A stretch of DNA of 64,000 bases. Origin: Ptiloglossa arizonensis (Eukaryota; Arthropoda; Insecta; Hymenoptera; Colletidae). A model generated the notes under the pieces. The model had not been told where the DNA came from. It made no database searches and was given only the letters and a program-made list of their open reading frames with translations. The DNA is taken from NCBI RefSeq assembly GCF_051014685.1, contig NW_027478711.1:297966-361965 (forward strand), given 5' to 3'. A program made the position numbers and the translations under genes. This document shows positions 1 to 7,195 of the stretch, piece after piece. The stretch's first letter is position 1; each line of letters begins with the position of its first letter.

Positions 1-2001
1 CGTCAGACTGACGCCGTCGGGGAGGTCTTCGGCCCGCAGGACGGTGTCGTACCCGAGGTTCCACAGCAGGGGTCCTAACACCGACCCCTGCGGAACCCCG
101 GAGTACACCGCTCTCCTCTCCGTCCCGCACCGGCCCGGATACTCGATCCACCTGTCGCGGAGGTAGTCCTCGACGACTGCCCTAAGGTAGGCGGGGACTC
201 GATGTTCCTCAAGCCCCCGCCTAATCGCCTCCCAGGGTAGGGTGTTAAACGCATTGGCGATGTCCAAGGACACCGCCAATGCCACCCCACCCCGGGAGAC
301 CGCCGAGGCCGAGAGGGACCGGACGCGTCGAATCGCGTCGATCGTCGACCGGCCCTCCCGGAACCCGAACTGGCACTCCGCCAGTCCGGGCCCACCCCGC
401 GACAGGTGCCCGACGATGCGGGCCGCCACGACTCTTTCTAGGAGCTTGCCCACATCGTCGAGCAGGCAAATCGGCCGGTACGCGGACGGAGAGTCCGCGG
501 GCCTACCCTCTTTCCGGAGGAGGACCATTCGGGCCACCTTCCATGCGGAGGGGAATCGCCCGGCCTCCAGGCAGCGGTCGAATAGCTCCCGGAGGCCGTC
601 ACCCAGGACGTCCGCGGCCAAGACCAAGACTCGGCCGGGCACTCCCGAAGGACCCGGGGCAGTATCCTTCGCCCCGAGTCTTCGGATGGCCGCGGCTAGC
701 TCCCCAGCCGAGACCCCCAGCTCCGCGGACCAGGTGGTCGGGTCCGCAGAGGGACGTGGCCCGCTCTCCCCCACGATCGGGAAGAGCGTGTCGACCACGT
801 CCCTCAAGAGCTGGGGGTCGAGACTCTCGGTGATCGGGGGAGCCCATGGCCGGAGTTTATTGAGAACTATCCGGTATGGGCGCCCCCATGGATCCCGCTC
901 GAGGGTCTCGAGGAGCTCCTTCCAGCTCTGGGCCTTGGCCCGTTTGATGGCGACCTGCAGAGCCCTCTTTTCCGCCCGATAGGACTCGTACAGTTCCGCC
1001 GCCCCCGCCCGCGCGCCGTCGTCGCCGTTCCGTCCGGCCCGACGACGCGCGCGGGTGTACTGTCGTCGGGCCCGGACGCATGCTGTCCGCAATTCCCCGA
1101 TTTCGCCCGACCACCAGTACACCGCCCGACGAGGAGACCGCGGCCCGGCCCGGGGCATCGCCGCGTCGCAAATGCGCGCGACGGCGCTCCCGAGCCGAGC
1201 CACGGCCCCCTCCAGGTCGGGCAGCCTGGTCTCCCGTCGAGGCCAGGTTTCGGCTAGAGCGGCTGCCACCAGGACGTCCTTGTCAAGGCGCCGAAGCGCC
1301 CATCTGCGTGGTGGGGCGCTACCCGCTCCCGGGCGGAGGTGTCGGTGTGGGGCCGCGGCGGCCTCGGGGGCGGTCAGGACCACACGGATATACCGGTGGT
1401 CCGATAATGTCTCCTCCCCCACCACCACGTCCCACCCGGACACCATACGCGCGGCGCCGGGGGATCCAAACGTCAAATCCACTATGGACCCTCCCCCGCG
1501 CCGCACGCACGTCAGCTCCGACCCCCGGTTAATCAACCGGAGGTCGAAGCCCGCCGCCCAGTCGCCCAGAGCCTCGCCCCTTCGATTGGTCCTGGGGGAC
1601 CCCCATGCCACAGACCAGGCATTGAAGTCCCCCAGGACCAGCACCGGCCGGGGCGCAATCCTTGTGAGGCACGCCCCCACCCCGGCCAAGTACTGCTCGA
1701 AGGCAGCAAGGCCGCAGTTGGGCGAAACGTAGCACCCCACCACGGCGACTCCCCCCCACTGGACGGCGACGAATCCCGCCCCGCTCTCCAGTAAGGAGAA
1801 CGGAGGGGACCCGTCACCGCCCTGCCACACAGCCGCCACCAAGCCGTCCGCATCCCCCATCCAATGCGGATGGTCGGGGACGCGGTACGGCTCGGCAGCG
1901 ACTGCCAGACCACCCCCCCACTCCGCCATCGTCTGACACATTAGGTCCTGCGCTGCGCGGCAGTGGTTGAGGTTGGCCTGCAGGAGGAGGCGGGGAGCCA
2001 T
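1..2001 (-). CDS. Retrotransposon ORF2: APE endonuclease + reverse transcriptase (3' end off window)
   Basis: ORF2 makes the nick-and-copy enzyme for target-primed reverse transcription. From the ATG at 2001-1999 all 667 codons to the window edge are open. Endonuclease, about residues 5-205: NLN at 10-12, catalytic Glu37 in AEPY, LGDFNAW with Asp125 and Asn127, IVDLTF with Asp175, and the SDH box at 200-202. A basic linker follows. Reverse transcriptase begins near residue 440: DTAPGPSG (446-453), YRPICLLDDVGKLLER (508-523), QFGFREGRST (544-553), the first catalytic Asp580 in SLDIANAFNTLPW, and GVPQGSVLGPLLWN (635-648). The frame ends at GVSLT, where R1-family proteins normally continue into the YADD box, so that box lies just off the left edge. 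The start is fixed by its overlap with the ORF1 stop. I see no inactivating change, so this half could be functional; ORF1 is broken. Confidence 0.93.
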   Translation of the reverse strand, partial: MAPRLLLQANLNHCRAAQDLMCQTMAEWGGGLAVAAEPYRVPDHPHWMGDADGLVAAVWQGGDGSPPFSLLESGAGFVAVQWGGVAVVGCYVSPNCGLAAFEQYLAGVGACLTRIAPRPVLVLGDFNAWSVAWGSPRTNRRGEALGDWAAGFDLRLINRGSELTCVRRGGGSIVDLTFGSPGAARMVSGWDVVVGEETLSDHRYIRVVLTAPEAAAAPHRHLRPGAGSAPPRRWALRRLDKDVLVAAALAETWPRRETRLPDLEGAVARLGSAVARICDAAMPRAGPRSPRRAVYWWSGEIGELRTACVRARRQYTRARRRAGRNGDDGARAGAAELYESYRAEKRALQVAIKRAKAQSWKELLETLERDPWGRPYRIVLNKLRPWAPPITESLDPQLLRDVVDTLFPIVGESGPRPSADPTTWSAELGVSAGELAAAIRRLGAKDTAPGPSGVPGRVLVLAADVLGDGLRELFDRCLEAGRFPSAWKVARMVLLRKEGRPADSPSAYRPICLLDDVGKLLERVVAARIVGHLSRGGPGLAECQFGFREGRSTIDAIRRVRSLSASAVSRGGVALAVSLDIANAFNTLPWEAIRRGLEEHRVPAYLRAVVEDYLRDRWIEYPGRCGTERRAVYSGVPQGSVLGPLLWNLGYDTVLRAEDLPDGVSLT

Positions 2002-2003
2002 TA
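1999..2003 (-). promoter_or_regulatory. TAATG stop-start overlap coupling ORF1 and ORF2
   Basis: On the minus strand the ORF1 stop TAA (2003-2001) shares its last A with the ORF2 ATG (2001-1999). The same UAAUG arrangement in the R1-clade element SART1 is known to support termination-reinitiation of ORF2 on a bicistronic RNA. The identity of the site is seen in the sequence; its use here is inferred. Confidence 0.8.
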
Positions 2004-2240
2004 ATTGATGGCCTCCTCACCGCCTCCTGGTGGCACCTCCGTGAGGACGGCGGCGGGGCCAATGTCCACCTCCATCGCGGACATCAACGCCGCCGCCGCC
2101 TCCGACCCCTTCTTTGCGGCCGTCGCGGCGGTCGCGGCCAGGTCCGCGGGCGCCTCGGCGCTCGCAGCTGGGGCTACTCTCACCGGCGCCGGGAGCGGCC
2201 CCGGCGCCCCCCTCCTCTGCCCTCGTCGGGATGGGGGGGT

Positions 2241-2426
2241 ACACTGCTTCCCCCCCATTCGGTGCGCGGCGGGTCTCCCCATGTCCGCACACAGCGGGCA
2301 CTTGGGGGCCGCCGCGCAGTGGCTCGCGCGGTGGCCTTCGGCACCGCAGCGGTAACAAGCACCGCTGCGGTCCACCGCGGAGGTGCACCGCTGCCTGACA
2401 TGGCCCGTCTCCAGGCAGCGGTAGCA
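2241..2426 (-). other. Three zinc-knuckle motifs in ORF1
   Basis: Knuckle 1 (2426-2385) is CYRCLETGHVRQRC and knuckle 2 (2357-2316) is CYRCGAEGHRASHC, both CX2CX4HX4C. Knuckle 3 (2300-2241) is CPLC...AAHRMGGKQC, a longer CX2CX8HX6C form, as in R1-clade ORF1 proteins, where the third knuckle is usually atypical. All metal ligands are present. They lie downstream of the frameshift, so they would be made only if the frame is restored or the break is an assembly error. Confidence 0.92.
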
Positions 2427-2889
2427 CTGGAGTGGGCGTTGGGCGAGGACCTCGATCCTCGCCGACACCCACCCCACCACGATCCTCCCGACTGCTTCTA
2501 ACTTCCGGGCAGCCGGAAGAGGGCACCGTGCCCACACCGCTCCCAGGCCGGAGGAGGACCGCCGGACCTCCCCGGTCCGGATGTCCCCCTCAGAGCAGCC
2601 ACCGGCTTGGGCCAGCGCCCCGGTCACCTCCTCCCGGGTGACCGAGTCGTCCAGCCCACAAACGCGCAGCTCCGCGCTTTTTGTGGGCCGGGCGACCCTG
2701 ACACCCCGGGGCGCCAAGGCCTCGCCCAGCTTTTCGGCCAGTCGGTCCGCCCTGGCTGCGTTGTCGGGGCCGCTCACGCGCAGCATGAGCGCCCCCGTCA
2801 CCGCCCATCTCGGGCGGACCGACTCGATGGCGAGTGCGGCCAAGGATATCTTCTCCTTGGCCGCCGCCATCACCTCCCCGTAGGAGACG

Positions 2890-2897
2890 CCCCCCCC
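2890..2897 (-). other. G8 homopolymer at the ORF1 frameshift
   Basis: The plus strand reads eight C between positions 2890 and 2897 (eight G in the coding sense). Upstream the frame reads AVMLTVPEGG; downstream the sensible frame reads GVSYGEVM. One more G, or two fewer, would join them. I infer that this is the exact break because both flanks look like R1 ORF1 coding sequence and no other change is needed. Confidence 0.75.
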
Positions 2898-3913
2898 TCC
2901 GGGACGGTCAGCATGACTGCTGCCGTTGAAGGGGGGCGTCCCAGACGGGGCTTCGCCTTCCCCGCCTTTCCGTCCCTCTTCGGGGCAACCGGCGGGGGAG
3001 GCGGCGGCACCCGGGCCGCCCTCCTCGCCGTCCTTTTTTCTTTTCGGCCCAGGACCTCCGTCCACAAGGGACCGGATGGGGGCGGCGGCGGAGGCATTTG
3101 TGCCCCCGCCGTCGCCCCCACCGTGGCACCCTTGCCCTTCGTCTTTGCCGCAGGGCCCGGAACCGCGATGGTCCCCCCCTGCGGTCCCCCGCCCCCCGGT
3201 TGTTTCCCGGGCCCGGTCCTCGGTCCCGCCGGCGCTCCGCCCTTGGGGCGAAGCGCCGCCCGGATTTCGCCGCGGATGACGGCCATCATGGCCGCCATCT
3301 TGGCGTCCATGAGGAGCTCGATGCTCCTCATGGACGTCGCTGGTGTGGGGGGAGCTCCCGCCTTCCCCCTCCCACACGTGCAGTCGCCCGTCGGCCCCGG
3401 ATGAGGGCGCCTCCTAAGGGCGTCCGTCTCCCTCCGCGAGCACGCCAGCTCGTCTTGCAGCGCCTCCACACGCTGCCTTAGCTGGGCGTTCGTGCACTCC
3501 AAGGCAGCTGGTACACGGCGTCCCAGCTCCTGGAGAGCCCTCCGCGCCTCCGTCGCGGCCTGGCCAACCGACCTCGCGGAGGCTGTAGTCAGCCCTCGCG
3601 AGGTGGTGGCCACCTTCTCAATAGACCTCAGGGACGAGGCAATACGGGCCGATACATGGGCCGTATCCTCATCCCTGAGGTCCTCCTCCCCGTCGGTCAC
3701 CGTGAGCAACGGTGGAGCAGCGGACGTGGACGGATCTTCCTCCGTCCTCCGCCCCTCCACCGTCCTGAGCCTCTTTACGCCCGCGGCGCTGGTCGCGGAC
3801 GCCAGGGACGAGACCGACGCCGTCTCGTCCCCCTCCTCGAACGGCGCCGGGTGGGGCACGAGTGCCCCCTCCGTCGCCACCCCTCGCGCCACACGCACCG
3901 TCCCCCCTCCCCC

Positions 3914-3925
3914 TTTTTTTTTTTT
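3914..3925 (-). other. A12 run near the start of ORF1
   Basis: Twelve A in the coding sense (T12 on the plus strand) encode four Lys codons directly after MEKTNS and are followed by a G-rich stretch. A run of this length is prone to length change in replication, sequencing and possibly translation. The frame through it is consistent with the downstream reading as written. Confidence 0.7.
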
Positions 3926-3943
3926 AGAATTAGTTTTTTCCAT

Positions 3944-4330
3944 TTTGGATCCCACGAGTAGGTCGGAACGTAAGTCGACCCGGGCAGAGCCGCCATACCC
4001 GGGCAGGCCTAGATACTCCGGGGGGTCGGCAGGTACCCCGGAGTTGTTGGCCGCTTGGGATTGGGGCCTCCCCCCCAACCACGCATCCCATCACCGCGCA
4101 CCGTAGCTTAGGATTGGAGGGCAATTTATAGAGTTACCATCCTCGCGGCCCGGGCGGTAAAGCCAAGGCCCCCGTCCCTCCTGCCGTCACGTACCACTCT
4201 CAAAGCCAAAAGAGGAATTGGGAGTGGGTCGTTGCGACGACCAACAGGAGTCTTACGGTGTGGTTTGGCATCGGGCACCTCGGGTTTGCCAGTCCCGTAC
4301 TGTAGCAACAAGCTACAGCCCCTGAGGGAT
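3944..4330 (-). other. Probable retrotransposon 5' leader
   Basis: This is the stretch between the ORF1 start and the unique gene sequence. It holds a TATAAAT-like motif on the minus strand at 4130-4123 and two perfect short hairpins. One has a GGTCGT stem (4227-4232 with 4237-4242, loop TGCG); the other has a CTGTAGC stem (4300-4306 with 4312-4318, loop AACAA). Non-LTR elements carry internal promoters and structured leaders, so this fits, but the exact boundary with the host intron is not visible and part of this stretch may be host DNA. No convincing separate gene is seen. Confidence 0.45.
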
Positions 4331-4440
4331 CCCCTCGAAACTTAGACTCACATCGAACAAAATCCACCTACGATTCCCTTCTTCTCTTCTTCTCTTCTAC
4401 AAACACCTCCAATCCCAGAACACATTATCTTCCTTCTAAC
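4331..4440 (-). other. Probable 5' end of an outspread-like intron 1
   Basis: This short stretch lies between the coding exon and the retrotransposon leader. On the minus strand it is purine-rich (GAAGA-type repeats about 4378-4398). The open frame of the exon continues through it to a stop at 4348, but similarity to the PH-domain family has already ended, so I read it as intron rather than coding. Confidence 0.45.
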
Positions 4441-4734
4441 CCTTGTGTGTTCGTCCACCGAGTACGTTAGCTCCCCGTCGTCGTACAGATCGAACCATCT
4501 TCTCTGCCACCTCTTGGTCCGATTCAGGGGATTCGAGAAGTCCCAGCCGGGGGCGACGAACAGGTATCCGCATTTTGAAATCTTCCTCGTGGTCCTGTTG
4601 CATTCCAGAGCCTCCGCGCTGTGCTCCTCCTTCTGCTTGAAGCAGCTGCTGCACTTGCTCTTGTTGAATATGTTCGGCGCGAACTTCCTGCACTCGGCGC
4701 CGGTGTCACGGACGCCCGCCGTGCCGCCCGACAT
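4441..4734 (-). CDS. osp: outspread / MPRIP-like PH-domain protein, first coding exon
   Basis: The predicted protein starts at the ATG at 4734 and carries the hallmark N-terminus of the outspread/MPRIP (myosin-phosphatase Rho-interacting protein) family. It has [20 protein letters not shown] (a small cysteine cluster), then [16 protein letters not shown], which opens a PH domain, [11 protein letters not shown] and [14 protein letters not shown]. Family members bind F-actin and myosin phosphatase and act at the cytoskeleton and cortex. Only the first exon (about 98 codons) is here; the rest of the PH domain and the long coiled-coil tail must lie to the left beyond the window. Similarity stops after VDEH. 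The nearest GT that could be a splice donor follows codon 98 (AGG|GTTAGA, intron from 4440); it is a weak match and adds TR. Residue 82 is Asp where, from memory, relatives have Val or Ile. It is a genuine first exon or, less likely, a stranded fragment. Confidence 0.82.
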
Positions 4735-5147
4735 CGCGACACGTGCGAATTAACCGCGACGACCGGACAGCATCGTTCGCCTCTCGTCCCCTTCCCTTCA
4801 TCCGCCGTTACGAACCACGGCAAGCTTCTCCGTGTGTTCGATTCCTCTTCTTCCGCTGTTGCGCCCGTCCCGGAACAACAAGTTTTATTTACGCGCGATT
4901 TCGTTCCGTTGATACGCGCATATGATACGCGCGGACGCGTCACCGAGTAGTCGCCGGCCAGTCTTCGTGCCCGTTACATTAACGGATCGAGTTAACAGGA
5001 TTTCGTATTCTCGTTCCGAGCAAGGATCACACTTCGGGTATTCGTTCCTTTTTACTCGGTGACGTCGGCGAGAATCTCGCGATATATCGATTCCCGCTAC
5101 CGCGATCGAATGGAACGCGCCAATTTGTCGAAAGTACCGCGTATCGC
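4735..5147 (-). other. Upstream / 5' UTR region of the outspread-like gene
   Basis: The sequence is single-copy and CpG-rich, with no credible coding frame. It presumably contains 5' UTR of the outspread-like transcript (minus strand), but I cannot place a transcription start. Confidence 0.4.
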
Positions 5148-5260
5148 GATAATCCGATAATCCGATAATCCGATAATCCGATAATCCGATAATCCGATAA
5201 TCCGATAATCCGATAATCCGATAATCCGATAATCCGATAATCCGATAATCCGATAATCCG
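5148..5260. repeat. Microsatellite, 8-bp unit GATAATCC x 14
   Basis: Fourteen perfect head-to-tail copies of GATAATCC plus a trailing G, with no interruption. The apparent open frame across it on the minus strand (a repeating SDYRIIGL peptide) is a by-product of the repeat and not a gene. Confidence 0.97.
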
Positions 5261-5515
5261 CGGGGCACTTCCGCCCAGCGTGTTCCGTCCCGCTTTTTGT
5301 TTACACGACCGGGACGAGTATACGAGACAAGGACTCGTCGGAATTTCGTAATAAATACGTAATGAATACGCGAGCGCGTCGCGCGTCGCGCGTGTTTACG
5401 ATGTGTTTATGTCACGAGGACGGAAGGGAAACACGCGCGTATACGATGCTGTTGTCAACATCGACGCGATTCGTTCGCGAAACGATCGTTCCGAATCCGA
5501 TAGCAGGTGACTGTT
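5261..5515. other. Non-coding single-copy stretch
   Basis: CpG-rich sequence with a small cluster of GCGCGTC-like steps near 5370-5395. I see no gene, hairpin or element here. Confidence 0.4.
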
Positions 5516-5645
5516 CTCTGTCCTTGTTTTCCGCCGTTCGTTCGCCCGTGTCCCGCGGTCCGTGTTTCTTGTTGACAATCTTTTCTCCGTGACCTGCTCC
5601 GAAAGAGCACGTGGATCGAACGCGACACTCCGAATCACACGAAGC

Positions 5646-5653
5646 TATTTATA
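5646..5653 (-). promoter_or_regulatory. TATA-box-like TATAAATA, copy 1
   Basis: The minus strand reads CTATAAATAG within the first copy of the duplicated block. It points toward the outspread-like exon about 0.9 kb downstream. It is a perfect TATA consensus, but no initiator is identified, so promoter use is only a possibility. Confidence 0.4.
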
Positions 5654-5955
5654 GACACACCCGCGTGCACCCGTAGTTAACGTGTCGCAGCACCGTTCAC
5701 CGATGAACTCTCGATTGTTCAACGAATCGAATCGAACCCTCGTACTCACGTGCGTGCGATTCGCGTGTACGGGTCTTACCTTTTCAATGCGAACAACACA
5801 ACGTCCCGATACGCACCACACCGTCCTTCTCCTGTCCTTGTTTTCCGCCGTTCGCTCGTGCCCCGCGGTCCGTGTTTCTTGTTGACAATCTTTTCTCCGT
5901 GACCTGCTCCGAAAGAGCACGTGGATCAAACGCGACACTCCGAATCACACGAGGC

Positions 5956-5963
5956 TATTTATA
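5956..5963 (-). promoter_or_regulatory. TATA-box-like TATAAATA, copy 2
   Basis: Identical CTATAAATAG in the second copy of the duplicated block, 310 bp further upstream on the minus strand. If the first is a promoter this could be a duplicate start site. Confidence 0.35.
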
Positions 5964-6120
5964 GACACACCCGCGTGCACCCGTAGTTAACGTGTCACAG
6001 CACCGTTCACCGATGATCTCTCGATTGTTCAACGAATCAAAACCCTCGTACGCACGTGCGTGCGATTCGCGTGTACGGGTCCTACCTTTTCAATGCGAAC
6101 AACACAACACAACGTCAACA

Positions 6121-6351
6121 CAACGTCCCGCCGTCCCGACACGCCGCACACGTCCACGCCGCTGGGACTTTGAAACTTTCGGCACGTATCGAACAGTTCT
6201 TCTCTATTATCTCGAGAACGGACACGACGACCGTACACTTTGAGCACACAGCAGCGTGTTTTAGCATGCCAGCTACACGGTGGTGTGCCTAACGTGTGGA
6301 TAGCTCGAAATTTTCGTTCCGGACCGATGTGACCGGGAAGCATCACGCGGC
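6121..6351. other. Non-coding stretch between duplication and satellite
   Basis: Single-copy sequence; I see no gene or repeat beyond the short AACGTC/ACAACGTC steps at its left edge. Confidence 0.4.
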
Positions 6352-6366
6352 GGGGGGGGGGGGGGG
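6352..6366. repeat. G15 homopolymer
   Basis: Fifteen consecutive G on the plus strand, about 50 bp from the satellite edge. The length should be treated as uncertain in any assembly. Confidence 0.9.
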
Positions 6367-6391
6367 TCTTTCGAAGATTTCCCCCACGTAT

Positions 6392-6416
6392 AAAAAAAAA
6401 AAGAAAAAAAAAAAAA
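6392..6416 (+). repeat. A-rich tract (A11 G A13) at the satellite edge
   Basis: Eleven A, one G, then thirteen A, ending exactly where the first satellite monomer begins with GGCCATTCTGG. It could be a remnant poly(A) tail of a retroposed sequence or a simple expansion; nothing recognisable lies directly upstream. Confidence 0.85.
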
Positions 6417-6654
6417 GGCCATTCTGGTTAAGCGTTTGGAGCAGCAGAAGTGCGAAAAATTTGTTGCCTTCTCAACCATTTCTTCGCTTCAAACCCCATA
6501 TCTCGCGTACGGATTGTCCAAACCCAAAAATTCCTGTTGCGTATGAAAGTAGAAACTCGCCCAATTACAACGGTTTTTGTATTTTTTCCCTTGGCCATTC
6601 TGGTTAAGCGTGTGGAGCAGCAGAATTGCGAAAAATGTGTTGCCTTCTCAACCA

Positions 6655-7195
6655 TTTCTTAGCTTCAAACTCCCATATCTCGCGAACGGTTTGTCCAAAC
6701 GCAAAAATTCCTGCTGCGTCTGAAAGTAGCAACTCGCCCGATTACAGCGGTGTGTGTATTTCTTCCCTAGGCCATTCTGGTTGAGCGTTTGGAGCAGCAG
6801 AATTGCGCAAAAGTTGTTGTCGTCTCAACCATTTCTTAGCTTCAAGCTCCCGTATCTCGCGAACGAATTGACCAAACCAAAAATTCCTCCTGCATCTGAA
6901 TGTATATACTCGCCCGATTACAAAGGTATGTGTATTTTTTCCCTAGGCCATTCTGGTTAAGAATATGGAGCAGCAGAAGTGCGAAAAATTTGTTGCCTTC
7001 TCAACCATTTCTTGGCTTCAAACCCCATATCTCGCGTACGGATTGTCCAAACCCAAAAATTCCTGTTGCGTATGAAAGTAGAAACTCGACCAATTACAAC
7101 GGTTTTTGTATTTTTTCCCTTGGCCATTCTGGTTAAGCGTGTGGAGCAGCAGAATTGCAAAAAATTTGTTGCGTTATCAACCATTTCTTAGCTTC
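6655..7195. repeat. Satellite segment also present 25,429 bp away
   Basis: About 540 bp match about 32084-32624, including a shared one-base loss in the ACCAAACC/AAAAATTCC block (about 6874 and 32303). This identifies the two as copies by descent rather than chance similarity. Confidence 0.8.

Larger units (their letters stand above)
2001..3943 (-). pseudogene. Retrotransposon ORF1 (gag-like, zinc-knuckle RNA-binding protein), frameshifted
   Basis: ORF1 of R1-clade elements binds the element RNA and forms the ribonucleoprotein. The likely start is the ATG at 3943 (MEKTNSKKKK), followed by a basic, Gly-rich start. An in-frame ATG at 4078 would add 45 residues and cannot be excluded. The first part (about 350 codons, 3943 to about 2893) is Ala/Arg/Pro-rich. 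It includes a probable coiled coil around NAQLRQRVEALQDELACSRR and a proline-rich stretch. The frame then breaks in a G8 run at 2897-2890. It resumes in another frame with VSYGEVMAAAKEKISLAALA, a conserved-looking R1 ORF1 core, and ends with three zinc knuckles (2426-2241) and the stop at 2003-2001. Left uncorrected, the first frame stops at 2870. The break could be a real mutation, a homopolymer sequencing error, or, less likely, programmed slippage. Confidence 0.85.
1..4330 (-). mobile_element. R1-clade non-LTR retrotransposon, 5' part; 3' half beyond the window
   Basis: The order read on the minus strand is a GC-rich leader, ORF1 with three CCHC-type zinc knuckles, a TAATG stop-start overlap, then ORF2 beginning with an APE-type endonuclease followed by reverse transcriptase. 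That architecture is typical of the R1 clade (R1, TRAS, SART, RT, Waldo families). The element is much more GC-rich than the satellites to its right. The 3' half of the RT, any C-terminal zinc finger and the 3' UTR lie outside the window. The 5' end is not defined by a target-site duplication I can see; coding similarity ends near 3943 and the leader plausibly extends to somewhere between about 4080 and 4340. I see no 28S rDNA or TTAGG repeats next to it, so it is not at the classic R1, TRAS or SART targets. Confidence 0.85.
5516..6120. repeat. Tandem duplication, about 310-bp unit, two copies
   Basis: Copy 1 runs about 5516-5810 and copy 2 about 5830-6120. Matching anchors are 314 bp apart at the left (5521 and 5835) and 310 bp apart at the TATA box (5645 and 5955), the difference being a 4-bp deletion in copy 2. 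Other differences are a few substitutions and an AACACAACGTC-type micro-expansion at the right end of copy 2 (about 6097-6129). It is non-coding. Confidence 0.9.

Noticed and set aside
242..982. Plus-strand open frames across the retrotransposon (242-982, 279-833, 1055-1732, 2607-3404, 3492-4106)
   Set aside because: They are antisense shadows of ORF1 and ORF2 in GC-rich DNA, where stop codons are rare. The minus-strand reading has the conserved motifs.
1533..1913. Other minus-strand frames within ORF2 (1533-1913, 857-1171, 599-847)
   Set aside because: They are out of frame with the continuous endonuclease-RT reading, which explains the whole segment.
1..4330. Element as a site-specific R1 in 28S rDNA or a TRAS/SART in TTAGG
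   Set aside because: No rDNA or TTAGG flank is visible at the 5' side; the neighbour is a protein-coding exon.
4885..5268. A 127-codon minus frame with a repeating SDYRIIGL peptide
   Set aside because: It is the octamer microsatellite read in one frame; the remainder shows no similarity to a protein family that I recognise.
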